DNA of 64,000 bases from Alphaproteobacteria bacterium (GTDB lineage: Bacteria > Pseudomonadota > Alphaproteobacteria > Rhizobiales > Rhizobiaceae). Position 1 is the stretch's first letter. Each line of letters starts with the position of its first letter. Positions 16,919 through 25,228 of the stretch are shown one piece after another. The position numbers were made by a program, and so were the translations under genes. The stretch lies in assembly GCA_024742485.1 (NCBI GenBank), contig JANSYK010000002.1, positions 744,001 to 808,000 on the forward strand, written 5' to 3'. The notes below the pieces were generated by a model that was not told the origin of the DNA, did no database searches, and saw only the letters and a list, made by a program, of their open reading frames with translations.

Positions 16919-18106
16919 GTGTTGAATCAGCAAAAATCGATCCTCATCGTAGGCGGCGGTATCTCTGGCCTCGTCCTAGCGATTGCGTTGCGGCGGAAGC
17001 GGATCGATGTGACGGTCGTGGAGATTTCGCCGGAGTGGACACCGAAGGGCTCGGGCATTCACCTCTATTCCAATGCGCTCCGTGCACTCGATTCCATCGG
17101 ACTTGCGCAGGAGATCGTGGCGGCTGGATCGGCCCACGACTTTTATGATTATTCCGACCCGCGCGATGAACACCGGGTCCGCGTTCGCTATCCGCGTCTG
17201 GCCGGAGAGGAACTGCCGGCCCTGGCGACCATCACCCGACAGGCACTCCACACGATTCTGGTCACATCTGCGCAACAGGCCGGTGCCCGGATTCGTCTTG
17301 CAACGACCGTTGCGGACATGACGGAAGGTTCCGGTTCTGAAGATGGTGACGTACTGATTACGTTGAGCAATGGCCAGACCGAACGCCATGATCTGATCGT
17401 GGCCGCTGACGGTATCTATTCCCCGATGCGCGAAAAATATCTGAGTCGAAGCAATCTCATTTACTCCGGCCAGGCGATCATGCGTGCGGTTCTGCCGCGT
17501 CATCCTGATTCGGTCGATCCGAAAATCATGTTTGCCGGTGCCGGCCAGATGTTCGGCATCGTGCCTGTCAGCGGCGACTCCGTCTATCTGATTGCCGGCT
17601 TCGCTGAATCTGAGCACAAGCGCTACGATCGCGACTTGCTGCATACTCTTCTGCAGGACAGGTTTCGCCCGGTATTTGGCGGGCTGGCGCCCTGGTATCA
17701 CGACCGGATCACTGATGCGGGCCAAGTGACCTACACCTCCATCGAATTGGTTGATCAACCGCCGCCATGGCACCACGGACGCATGATCTTCATGGGCGAT
17801 GCGGTCCATGCTTCGCCGCCCTATCTGGCGCAGGGTGCGGCCATGGCGATCGAGGATGCGATCGTGCTGGCGGAGCTGATCGGCTCAGATTTGCCGTTTG
17901 ACCGGATCGTCGAAGACTACATGGCGCGCCGCGTGCCGCGGGCTGAATTCATCAAGAAGACGTCCCTGGAGCGAAACCGGCTGCGCTACCAGGGCGGCAC
18001 ATATGAAAGTGCTGACGGTACAATCAGCCCCCGCATGCAGCATCTGCGCAATACGGCCCAACCGTTGATCGATGAGCTCTATATGACCCTGGCTGAGCCG
18101 ATCTGA
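16919..18106 (+). CDS. FAD-dependent monooxygenase of the catabolic island
   Basis: A 395-residue PHBH-fold flavoprotein: VGGGISGLVLAIAL (near 10-23) for FAD binding, VVAADGIYSPMRE as the DG motif, and GDAVHASPPYLAQGAAMAIEDAIVLAEL as the second FAD motif. The start is GTG 16919 with GGAG about ten bases upstream. It is transcribed divergently from the 13-gene operon with the palindromic operator in between, so both are likely co-regulated. It is clearly different from the NicC-like hydroxylase at 3847, so the pathway seems to use two flavin hydroxylations as well as a Rieske step. Substrate unknown. Confidence 0.83.
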   Translation: MLNQQKSILIVGGGISGLVLAIALRRKRIDVTVVEISPEWTPKGSGIHLYSNALRALDSIGLAQEIVAAGSAHDFYDYSDPRDEHRVRVRYPRLAGEELPALATITRQALHTILVTSAQQAGARIRLATTVADMTEGSGSEDGDVLITLSNGQTERHDLIVAADGIYSPMREKYLSRSNLIYSGQAIMRAVLPRHPDSVDPKIMFAGAGQMFGIVPVSGDSVYLIAGFAESEHKRYDRDLLHTLLQDRFRPVFGGLAPWYHDRITDAGQVTYTSIELVDQPPPWHHGRMIFMGDAVHASPPYLAQGAAMAIEDAIVLAELIGSDLPFDRIVEDYMARRVPRAEFIKKTSLERNRLRYQGGTYESADGTISPRMQHLRNTAQPLIDELYMTLAEPI

Positions 18107-18120
18107 ATCGTCCCATCGGT

Positions 18121-18762
18121 TCAGGTCCAGCTATACCCGTAGCTGGCGATGCTTCTGGCCAGCGCATTGGCGTTGCGGTCGCCCGCAGTCGCGCCGCGTA
18201 GCCACGTGCGGCCATGCACCTCAAGGCCGCGTAAATTGCATCGGCCATCAAAGCGCGTGTCGGCCCACCACAACCCGCCCATGCATTCCGACTGTTCCAG
18301 GGAAGCGGTGCCGAGAAATCGGGCGTGGTCTGCCGAAAAACTGCCGGAGACCTGCATGTGGTCCAGAAACGCCGCTGCTCGGAACGTGGCTTCGTCAAAA
18401 CACCCGATGCCGCGAAATTCCGCTTTTGAAAAAATGGCATCTCGCTGAAACGCTGCGCCGTCAAACCGCGCATCATGAGCAAACAGAACGTTTGAAAAAT
18501 CGACACCCGACAGAAACCGGCACCGGCGAAACCATGTCAGCCCGTCAAACTGTGCCCCGCGCGCAATGACCGGATCATTGAACACCGCACCAGTCAGATC
18601 AAAGCCGCAGATCGCCATGCCGGAGAGGTCGAGTGTTCCGAGAATTGCTGCGCCGGCCAGATCGTGTTTCTCGCCGGCCCTGAAGGGCTGACCAAGCAAT
18701 TCCCTTAGCGCACCTGCCTCGATGGATTGCGGTGCACTGCGATCTGGTCGATCCATGGTCAA
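18121..18762 (-). CDS. Pentapeptide-repeat-like protein linked to the Rieske oxygenase
   Basis: A 213-residue protein built of degenerate five-residue repeats, with Phe, Leu or Met at the centre and Ala/Gly/Ser before it (for example DLAGA AILGT LDLSG, then ARFDG AAFQR DAIFS KAEFR). The run extends from about residue 33 to 190 and should fold into a right-handed quadrilateral beta-helix. No signal peptide or transmembrane helix is visible. The start codon overlaps the Rieske gene stop by four bases (18759-18762), so it is co-translated with it. No function is known for such a partner; scaffolding or stabilisation of the oxygenase is speculation. Confidence 0.7.
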   Translation of the reverse strand: MTMDRPDRSAPQSIEAGALRELLGQPFRAGEKHDLAGAAILGTLDLSGMAICGFDLTGAVFNDPVIARGAQFDGLTWFRRCRFLSGVDFSNVLFAHDARFDGAAFQRDAIFSKAEFRGIGCFDEATFRAAAFLDHMQVSGSFSADHARFLGTASLEQSECMGGLWWADTRFDGRCNLRGLEVHGRTWLRGATAGDRNANALARSIASYGYSWT

Positions 18763-19802
18763 CCGGTTTCCCGGTGCGCCATCTGCTCGCTCGCTTCCAG
18801 GTGGGCCTTGGCTTTGCGAACCATCATGCGGCGCAGTTGCGATACGCCGGAATCATGCTGATAAAGCATTTCGCGCTTGCGCGCATCGACGGGGATCGAC
18901 TCCAGCATCACGCGATCCTGTTCGAGTACATGCCAATGGCGGTCTTCCAGAAATGCGCGATACAGGAACCGCCAGGAATCGGCGGCCAGCCCGCTGACCT
19001 TCCGGCATCGCCAGAAGAAACTGTGGTGGGTGTCCCGGTCAATTGGTGTTGCAAAGCCGATGATCCGAAACGGACCGCCCGGCCCGGCGCCATCCGGATA
19101 GGGGATATCAAGCCGCATGAACATCATGTCGCCATTGCCGACAATATGAGAATAGTCGAAATTCACGCCCTGCTGCGACACCCGTTCGATGATGAAACCG
19201 TCACCGGTTTTGGTCAGTTTCATTGTGTCCTGCTTGCTGCCATAGGCAAGCGTGAAGCTGTCGGCGTGCAGGTAACTGGCATGCATCGGGTCGGCGCCAT
19301 TGTCGAGGCTGAGACGGTAGCTGCAATCCCACTGGGTCATGCAGCAAAAGACCTCCCATTCGCCATTAATGAGTTCTTCCGGTGGATTGAATGGTGTTGG
19401 CTCCGGTTGATCCGCGCTGGGCAGATAGATGAACACGGCATCGCCGGCCTCTTCGGCGGCATAACTCGTGAGCGGCCGGCGCCCCTCGAGCGCGCATTCG
19501 GGCATGGCTGGTACCCGTACGATCGTTCCGGTGCCGTCAACGGTGACCCCATGATACCGGCAGGCCAGATTGTCCTCATGGACTTCCCCAAGTGAGAGTT
19601 TCGCCCCACGATGCGGACAATAGTCCTCGACGCAATGAACCTTTCCCTTCGTGTCGCGCCACAGGACAAGTCTCTCACCTGCAATCAGCCGGGCGAAAGG
19701 TTTGTTGGCCTTGACCTGGACCGATTTGCACACCGGGTGCCACAATCCGCCGAGACCCTTGTTGAGATAGTCATCGACTGCGTCGTGAATGGCTTGCGTC
19801 AT
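18759..19802 (-). CDS. Rieske non-haem iron oxygenase, alpha-type subunit
   Basis: A 347-residue ring-hydroxylating or demethylating oxygenase. The Rieske [2Fe-2S] ligands are C62, H64, C81 and H84 (CPHRG ... CRYHG). The mononuclear iron ligands are visible as H174 and H179 in DNGADPMHASYLH; the bridging acidic residue is D171 or D167, and the third ligand probably lies in the DRHWHVLEQDR stretch. The size and single-subunit form resemble the vanillate demethylase/phthalate dioxygenase (group I) class. No reductase gene is nearby, so electrons must come from a reductase encoded elsewhere. It is the middle gene of a three-gene operon behind operator copy 2. Confidence 0.87.
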   Translation of the reverse strand: MTQAIHDAVDDYLNKGLGGLWHPVCKSVQVKANKPFARLIAGERLVLWRDTKGKVHCVEDYCPHRGAKLSLGEVHEDNLACRYHGVTVDGTGTIVRVPAMPECALEGRRPLTSYAAEEAGDAVFIYLPSADQPEPTPFNPPEELINGEWEVFCCMTQWDCSYRLSLDNGADPMHASYLHADSFTLAYGSKQDTMKLTKTGDGFIIERVSQQGVNFDYSHIVGNGDMMFMRLDIPYPDGAGPGGPFRIIGFATPIDRDTHHSFFWRCRKVSGLAADSWRFLYRAFLEDRHWHVLEQDRVMLESIPVDARKREMLYQHDSGVSQLRRMMVRKAKAHLEASEQMAHRETG

Positions 19803-19828
19803 CTTTTTTCTCCTGCAGGCCCAATTTG

Positions 19829-20089
19829 TCAGGCACCGATCCCATCGGCATCATAGGCAGCGTCATGCGATGCATTGATGGCCTTCAGCTCATTTTCGAA
19901 ATTGGCCAGTGTCCACGGCCCTGTCTCACCCGATGGCCGGCGCGTACCAAGCGCGTTCAGTTCAGCCACAACCGCGGAAAAATCATGGGTTCCCTTGGCG
20001 TAAATCGACTCCAGTGCCGATGCCAGGTCCCGTTCGGTCTCCGTCAACGGGCGACCCAATGATTGGTTTTTCAGTGCCGGATCCTGCAT
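19829..20089 (-). CDS. Small recombinase-like helix-turn-helix protein
   Basis: The start is taken at ATG 20089, with GAGG eight bases upstream, giving 86 residues; a TTG at 20101 is less likely. The central segment (YAKGTHDFSAVVAELNALG, then RRPSGETGPWTLANFENELKAIN) resembles the small HTH module found after the catalytic domain of large serine recombinases, where it reads GxxTxxGxxWT. Similar stand-alone proteins occur beside Rieske oxygenase genes. There is no catalytic recombinase domain. It is the first gene of the Rieske operon, 26 bases before the oxygenase. It may bind DNA or may be an oxygenase accessory; the role is unknown. Confidence 0.65.
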   Translation of the reverse strand: MQDPALKNQSLGRPLTETERDLASALESIYAKGTHDFSAVVAELNALGTRRPSGETGPWTLANFENELKAINASHDAAYDADGIGA

Positions 20090-20109
20090 GGCAAGCCTCA
20101 ATATTGTTC

Positions 20110-20134
20110 AAATAAGAACACATTGTTCTTATTT
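20110..20134. promoter_or_regulatory. 25-bp palindromic operator, copy 2 (perfect arms)
   Basis: AAATAAGAACA (20110-20120) and TGTTCTTATTT (20124-20134) are perfectly complementary around CAT. It matches copy 1 at 16835-16859 except for one arm base and the spacer. It lies 21 bases upstream of ATG 20089. Confidence 0.75.
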
Positions 20135-20149
20135 GCTATATTCGCGAAG

Positions 20150-20155
20150 ATTATA
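20150..20155 (-). promoter_or_regulatory. Candidate -10 box of the Rieske operon
   Basis: TATAAT is read on the minus strand (20155 to 20150). No good -35 box is seen 17 bases upstream. If this is the -10, the palindrome at 20110-20134 would lie about 15-40 bases downstream of it, a blocking position for a repressor. Confidence 0.35.
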
Positions 20156-20271
20156 CACCGGTGCAAGAGCTGCTGCGGAAAAATCACGCAACGGTAAATC
20201 CATCCGAGCCGAACCATGGCCGGGTCGGCAGGTTCCGGTCAATGGCAACAAACCTTCATCAATCGGTCAAC

Positions 20272-20310
20272 TTGCGCCATTCGACATGCGGATTTATGCA
20301 ACCGGTTGCA
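20272..20310 (+). promoter_or_regulatory. Inositol operon promoter with overlapping palindromic operator
   Basis: TTGCGC (20272-20277), a 17-base spacer and TATGCA (20295-20300) form a sigma70-like promoter. The 14-bp perfect palindrome TGCAACCGGTTGCA (20297-20310) overlaps the -10 box. The same palindrome, extended to 18 bp, occurs at 29681-29698. Binding by the LacI-type regulator encoded at 25461 is inferred from the palindrome class and context. Confidence 0.65.
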
Positions 20311-20378
20311 AAATGAAATGACTCCCGATACTGTCATGCCAATTGCAGACGACGAACAAAGCAATACCTTGGGGAAAA

Positions 20379-21215
20379 ATGCTGCATTTTGCGCTTAACA
20401 GTATCTGCGCACCGGCCATGGGCTATCGTGATTTCATCGCTTTGGCACAGGATACCGGATGCGGCGGCGTTGAGTTCCGCAACGATCTGCAGCGACCTGT
20501 TTTCGGAGATGATTCCGGTGCGGCAGCCGGAGAATTCTGCAGGAAGGCCGGGCTGACAATCCATGCACTTGCGGAACTGAGAGCCTTCAATCGGTGCACC
20601 GATGAAACGCTGGATCAGGCGAGAGACCTGGCACGGCTTGCCGTGGCCTGCGGTGCGCAGGCCATTGCCCTCATCCCCGATAACAGCACAGCCGGTCCTC
20701 AACGGTCGTCCGAACAGGCCGATCTGCACCACGCGCTGGGCAGGCTGAAGCCATTGCTGGACGACCATGGTCTGACCGGATTGATTGAACCGCTCGGCTT
20801 CCAATCGTCATCGCTGCGCCGCAAATCTGATGCTGTGCACGCGATAAGGGAGTTGGATGCGGCTGACACATTTCAGCTGGTCCACGACACGTTTCATCAT
20901 CACCTTGCCGGCGAGGAGGAACTGTTTCCGCACGAAACCGGCATTGTGCATATTTCGGGCGTCACCGATCCGACAATCGACCGGTCTTCCATGCGCGATG
21001 CGCATCGGGCCCTGGTCGACGGGAATGATCGTCTCGGCACCGTCAATCAGCTGATTGGTCTTCAAAAGGGAGGATTTAAGGGACCGGTTTCATTTGAACC
21101 CTTTGCACCGCAGGTGCACGCATTCACCGACCCGGAAGCGGCGCTTTCGCGGTCAATTCACTTCATCACGACCGAATTGGCTGCCCGGCAGCCTGACGCG
21201 GACGCGATGAATTAA
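20379..21215 (+). CDS. iolI: 2-keto-myo-inositol isomerase-like TIM-barrel protein
   Basis: ATG 20379 was chosen because GGGG precedes it and the TIM barrel begins immediately (MLHFALNSICAP); this gives 278 residues. It belongs to the AP-endonuclease 2 / sugar isomerase family: VEFRNDL strand, IALIPDN, LIEPLGF, then the metal-site HDTFHHHL and the C-terminal GPVSFEPFAPQVHAF, which closely parallels the corresponding parts of IolI. IolI interconverts 2-keto- and 1-keto-myo-inositol. It is the first gene of the plus-strand inositol transport operon, 68 bases after the operator. Another inosose isomerase/epimerase activity is possible. Confidence 0.72.
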   Translation: MLHFALNSICAPAMGYRDFIALAQDTGCGGVEFRNDLQRPVFGDDSGAAAGEFCRKAGLTIHALAELRAFNRCTDETLDQARDLARLAVACGAQAIALIPDNSTAGPQRSSEQADLHHALGRLKPLLDDHGLTGLIEPLGFQSSSLRRKSDAVHAIRELDAADTFQLVHDTFHHHLAGEEELFPHETGIVHISGVTDPTIDRSSMRDAHRALVDGNDRLGTVNQLIGLQKGGFKGPVSFEPFAPQVHAFTDPEAALSRSIHFITTELAARQPDADAMN

Positions 21216-21280
21216 ACGTCTCTTCGGAGACATCCGGCGAGTTTATCCAGGTGTGCCGGCACCATTTGGGAGGATCCTAA

Positions 21281-22219
21281 ATGCAAAAGACTCTTGTAGC
21301 ACTGGGGCTGACAGTCCTGATGTCCACCTCTGTGATGGCTCAGGAAATCGGCGCAACGATTTCAAGGTTTGACGACAACTGGCTGACAGTCATGCGCAAC
21401 GGCATGACCGAGCACGCTGCCGGTCTCGACGGCGTCAACCTGCAGATGGAAGACGCAACCGACGATCTTGCCAAGCAGATCGACCAGGTGCGGAACTTCG
21501 TTGCATCGGGCGTTGATGCAATCATCGTGAACATTGTCGACACATCGGCAGGCGCTGCGATCACCGAAGCTGCCGGCAATACCCCGCTGGTCTTCGTCAA
21601 CCGCGAGCCCGACAATGTCAACGAACTGCCCCCGACTCAGGCCTTCGTTGCATCGAACGAAATCGAATCCGGTACATTGTCGGCTTTCCAGATCTGCAAC
21701 AATCTGCGCGCAGACGGCAAGGCTGGCGGTGCACGCGGCTACCTGATGAACGGTCAACTGTCGAACCAGGCCGCTGTTCAGCGTTCGAAAGACGTCCACG
21801 ACGTCATCGGCATGGACATGTGCAAATTCATGGAGATCATCGACGAACAGACCGCAAACTGGTCGCGTGATGAAGCCCAGGATTTGATGACCAACTGGAT
21901 GTCTTCCGGCGAGCCATTTGACTTTGTTCTTGCCAACAACGACGAAATGGCAATCGGCGCAATCCAGGCCATGAAGGCTGCCGGAATGGACATGGCCGAC
22001 GTACAGGTCGGTGGTGTTGATGCCAGCCAGGATGCCCTGGTTGCCATGCAGGCCGGCGACTATGACGTCACCGTCTTCCAGGATGCGTTCGGTCAGGGTG
22101 CCGGCTCCGTTGACACGGCACTTGCGCTTGCTGCCGGCAAGAAAGTCGATCAGAAAGTCTACATTCCGTTCGTTCTGGTGACACCGGCCAACATGGATCA
22201 GTTCCTCGACAAGAACTAG
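21281..22219 (+). CDS. Sugar ABC transporter binding protein, probably for inositol
   Basis: A 312-residue periplasmic binding protein of the ribose/LacI fold (CUT2 class). Residues 1-20 are a signal peptide (cleavage after VMA). The body shows TISRFDDNWLTVMRNGM, the AIIVNIVDTSAG loop, FVNREPDN, NNDEMAIGAIQAMKAAG and VGGVDASQDALVAMQAGDYDVTVFQD. The C-terminal FVLVTPANMDQF resembles IbpA, the Caulobacter inositol-binding protein. It lies between iolI and the permease inside the inositol regulon. A strong hairpin follows its stop codon. Confidence 0.82.
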   Translation: MQKTLVALGLTVLMSTSVMAQEIGATISRFDDNWLTVMRNGMTEHAAGLDGVNLQMEDATDDLAKQIDQVRNFVASGVDAIIVNIVDTSAGAAITEAAGNTPLVFVNREPDNVNELPPTQAFVASNEIESGTLSAFQICNNLRADGKAGGARGYLMNGQLSNQAAVQRSKDVHDVIGMDMCKFMEIIDEQTANWSRDEAQDLMTNWMSSGEPFDFVLANNDEMAIGAIQAMKAAGMDMADVQVGGVDASQDALVAMQAGDYDVTVFQDAFGQGAGSVDTALALAAGKKVDQKVYIPFVLVTPANMDQFLDKN

Positions 22220-22241
22220 GGTCTGACCGGTTCAGAATACG

Positions 22242-22268
22242 CAGGGCGGCGATACCGTTGCCGCCCTG
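22242..22268 (+). terminator. Stem-loop after the sugar-binding protein gene
   Basis: A perfect 9-bp stem, CAGGGCGGC (22242-22250) with GCCGCCCTG (22260-22268), 22 bases after the stop codon and 45 bases before the permease start. No U-run. It probably attenuates or stabilises the mRNA so that binding protein is made in excess. Confidence 0.6.
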
Positions 22269-22312
22269 TATGTTCATGCATCTTTTGAAACGCATCACCG
22301 AGGTCTTCTTCT

Positions 22313-23386
22313 ATGAGTGATACCAGCCACGGCACCGGTGGGCTGACCTTCGACAAGAGCAAAAGGTCCTGGCCCAACGAAATGAACATCCTCTTCGCGC
22401 TGATTATCATCATCGTGATCTTTGAGGTGCTCGGGCAGGTCTTGCCCTATATGAACAATCAGAGCTTCCTGTTCGATACGAAAGGTCGCTTTGATACAAT
22501 CTTCAACGAAGCGCGGTTGCAGATCATCATCCTGCAGGTTGCGATCATCGGCATCATCGCACTTGGCGTGACCCAGGTGATCATCACGGCCGGTATTGAC
22601 TTGAGTTCAGGTCCCCTTGTCGCAGCCACAGCCATGATCGCGATGAGCTTCGCACAGACCGAACTGGTCAACGGCAATCCCAACCCAAAGGCGATCTTCG
22701 GGCTCTGGGCCATGGATCTACCGGTTATGGTGCCGGTTCTCGTGGGGCTGTTATTCGGGGCAATGATCGGCGCGATCAATGGCACCTTCGTCGCCTTTTT
22801 CCGCATTCCGCCGTTCATCGCGACGCTTGGCATGTTCCTGATCTGCCGAGGCATAGCCCTGTGGTGGTCTTCGGGTCGGCCTGTTTCCTTCCCCACCGAC
22901 AGCTACAAGGCTCTCGGGGCCGGTATGATGCCGGTGGTCTGGTTTCTGGCCCTGGCGGTGCTTTTCCACTGTATCCTTCGATACACCGTCTACGGCAAGC
23001 ATACCTACGCGATCGGCTCAAACGAAGAAGCTGCGCGAATGTCGGGTATCAACGTCAAGCGGCACAAGGTCATGGTCTACATGATCGCATCGATGCTCGC
23101 CGCTTTTGCCGGTGTTGTCCTGAGTGCCAAGGCGTCAACGGCGCAGGCAGGCATGGGTGAGTTCTACGAGCTCTTTGCCATCGCCATGGCCGTGATCGGC
23201 GGTATCAGTCTGACGGGCGGCCGCGGGTCGATCATCGGCACGGTTCTGGGTGCGATGGTGCTCGGCGTCATTCGCTCAGGATTCACATTCGTCAAGCTGG
23301 ACGGGTCCTATCAGTTGATGGCCATGGGCGGTATCATCATCGCCGCGGTGATCCTTGACCAATACCGACAACGCAACCGAGCTTAA
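22313..23386 (+). CDS. Sugar ABC transporter permease, CUT2 (RbsC-like) family
   Basis: A 357-residue integral membrane protein with about ten hydrophobic segments; the first is residues 25-45 (NILFALIIIIVIFEVLG). The GVTQVIITAGIDLSSG stretch and the conserved cytoplasmic GSNEEAARMSGINVKRHKVMVYMI loop, followed by GGISLTGGRGSIIGTVLGA, identify the ribose/inositol permease family. It presumably dimerises with itself and couples to the ATPase gene that starts 16 bases downstream. Confidence 0.9.
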   Translation: MSDTSHGTGGLTFDKSKRSWPNEMNILFALIIIIVIFEVLGQVLPYMNNQSFLFDTKGRFDTIFNEARLQIIILQVAIIGIIALGVTQVIITAGIDLSSGPLVAATAMIAMSFAQTELVNGNPNPKAIFGLWAMDLPVMVPVLVGLLFGAMIGAINGTFVAFFRIPPFIATLGMFLICRGIALWWSSGRPVSFPTDSYKALGAGMMPVVWFLALAVLFHCILRYTVYGKHTYAIGSNEEAARMSGINVKRHKVMVYMIASMLAAFAGVVLSAKASTAQAGMGEFYELFAIAMAVIGGISLTGGRGSIIGTVLGAMVLGVIRSGFTFVKLDGSYQLMAMGGIIIAAVILDQYRQRNRA

Positions 23387-23402
23387 GTCAGGAGACGACA
23401 CG

Positions 23403-24179
23403 ATGACCGACGAGGTTGTTCTGAAAACGGAAGACCTGACCAAGCACTACGGTGGGGTCCATGCGCTGGAAGGCGCCAATTTCGAGATGAAAAAGGGCGA
23501 GCATATCGCCATCATGGGTGACAACGGTGCGGGCAAGTCGACCTTTGTCCGCCAGATAACAGGGGTGGAGCAGCGGACGCGCGGCAAGATCACGTTCTAT
23601 GGCGAGGACGTGGAATTCGCCGGGCCGCTGGATGCCCGTGAAGCCGGCATCGAGACGGTGTTCCAGACCCTCGCCCTTGCGGACGACCTGGATGTGCCCG
23701 ACAACCTGTTTCTGGGACGCGAGATGACCAAGCTCGACTGGCTTGGACCCTTTCGCCTCCTGGACTACAAGGGCATGCGCGAGGCGACGTTGGCCGGATT
23801 GGAAAAGACCGCGGTCAAAATCCCCAACATCCGCAACTCGATCGAGAAAATGTCGGGCGGACAGCGGCAGTGTGTCGCGATTGCGCGGACTGCCACGTTC
23901 CATTCGCGCCTGACCATCATGGACGAACCGACGGCCGCTTTGGGCGTGCAGGAGACGGCTCAGGTGGAAAACATCATCCGCACCCTGAAAGAGGCCGGTG
24001 AACCCTTGATCCTTGTCAGCCACAATATGCGGCAGGTCATGGATCTGGTGGATCGGATTGTTGTGTTTCGCCGGGGGCGCATCGTTGCCAATCTGAACAA
24101 GGATGAGACCGACGGGCAGGATATCGTCGCCTATATCACCGGTGCCAAGACCGGGGCGGAATATGAAGGGGCCGCGTAG
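23403..24179 (+). CDS. Sugar ABC transporter ATP-binding protein, single-domain type
   Basis: ATG 23403 follows AGGAGACGACACG, so it is preferred over an earlier in-frame start inside the permease gene; 258 residues. Walker A is GDNGAGKST, the signature is MSGGQRQC, Walker B is LTIMDEPTAALG, and the switch His lies in LVSHN. Most CUT2 ATPases are about 500 residues with two ATPase halves; this one has a single half, as in the rhizobial FrcA fructose system, so the working complex would hold two copies. It follows the permease gene by 16 bases. Confidence 0.88.
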   Translation: MTDEVVLKTEDLTKHYGGVHALEGANFEMKKGEHIAIMGDNGAGKSTFVRQITGVEQRTRGKITFYGEDVEFAGPLDAREAGIETVFQTLALADDLDVPDNLFLGREMTKLDWLGPFRLLDYKGMREATLAGLEKTAVKIPNIRNSIEKMSGGQRQCVAIARTATFHSRLTIMDEPTAALGVQETAQVENIIRTLKEAGEPLILVSHNMRQVMDLVDRIVVFRRGRIVANLNKDETDGQDIVAYITGAKTGAEYEGAA

Positions 24180-24208
24180 CGGCCTCTGATGTTCAGGAAC
24201 AACAGGCC

Positions 24209-25228
24209 ATGAACATACGGTTTGGAATCCTCGGGGCCGGCCGGATCGGGCAGGTCCATGCAAGGGCGGTCTCGACCGTGCCGGCAGCCGAACTCGTCGC
24301 GATCGCCGAACCGGCCGCTGAGGTGGCCCACCAGGTCCAGGCCGATTATGGCTGCGCTATCCGATCCATCGACCAGATGGCGGAAGCCGACGACATTGAT
24401 GCCGTCATCATCTGTACGCCCACCGACACCCACGCTGATCTGATCGAACGGTTCTGTGCCGCCGGAAAGGCCGTGTTCTGCGAAAAGCCCATCCATTTGG
24501 ATGTGGATCGGGTCAAGCAATGCCTGGCAAATGTTCGCGAGAGCAATGGTCGCCTGATGGTCGGATTTCAGCGGCGGTTCGATCCGGATTTCAACGCGCT
24601 GAAAACGGCGATCGATGAAGGTCGGATCGGCGAGGTCGAAATGATCAGCCTGACAAGTCGCGATCCCGGGCCCCCGCCTTATGACTATATCGAACGGTCG
24701 GGCGGGATCTTTCGTGACATGACGATCCACGATTTCGATGTCGCCCGCTGGCTGTTGCCCGACGAAATCGAGACGGTTCAGGCTGCGGCCAGTGTCCTTG
24801 TGGACCCCAAAATCGGCACGCTGGGTGATTTCGACAGTGTCAACATCATCATGACCACCGGCACGGGTCGCCAGTGCACCATCACCAATTCGCGGCGCGC
24901 CACTTACGGCTACGATCAGCGGATCGAAGTCCATGGTTCGAGGGGCATGCTGACCGCCGAGAACACGCGCCAATCACGAATCGAGATCGCGGATCAGGAC
25001 GGATCTCACCGTCCTCCCTTGCTTGATTTCTTCATGACCCGCTATACCGCCGCCTATGCGGCTGAAATCGAAGCCTTCGTGGGTGCGTTGCACGATGGTC
25101 GACCGATGCCGACAACCGGAGCAGACGGATTGCAAGCCCTGGTGCTGGCGGAAGCCGCTCTGCGTTCGGTCAAGGAAGGAAGGCGTGTTCGCGTCAGCGA
25201 GATATCGGGTCCCCATGAAACTGATTGA
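24209..25228 (+). CDS. iolG: Inositol 2-dehydrogenase, Gfo/Idh/MocA family
   Basis: A 339-residue NAD-dependent oxidoreductase: GAGRIGQVHARAV (9-21) nucleotide motif, the catalytic EKP in VFCEKPIHLD (near residue 93), the GFQRRFDPDF segment, and DMTIHDFDVARWLL supplying the substrate-binding Asp/His pair. This combination matches rhizobial IdhA/IolG, which oxidises myo-inositol to 2-keto-myo-inositol. The gene lies 29 bases after the transporter ATPase in the same operon. A small membrane-protein gene overlaps its last 14 bases. Confidence 0.85.
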   Translation: MNIRFGILGAGRIGQVHARAVSTVPAAELVAIAEPAAEVAHQVQADYGCAIRSIDQMAEADDIDAVIICTPTDTHADLIERFCAAGKAVFCEKPIHLDVDRVKQCLANVRESNGRLMVGFQRRFDPDFNALKTAIDEGRIGEVEMISLTSRDPGPPPYDYIERSGGIFRDMTIHDFDVARWLLPDEIETVQAAASVLVDPKIGTLGDFDSVNIIMTTGTGRQCTITNSRRATYGYDQRIEVHGSRGMLTAENTRQSRIEIADQDGSHRPPLLDFFMTRYTAAYAAEIEAFVGALHDGRPMPTTGADGLQALVLAEAALRSVKEGRRVRVSEISGPHETD

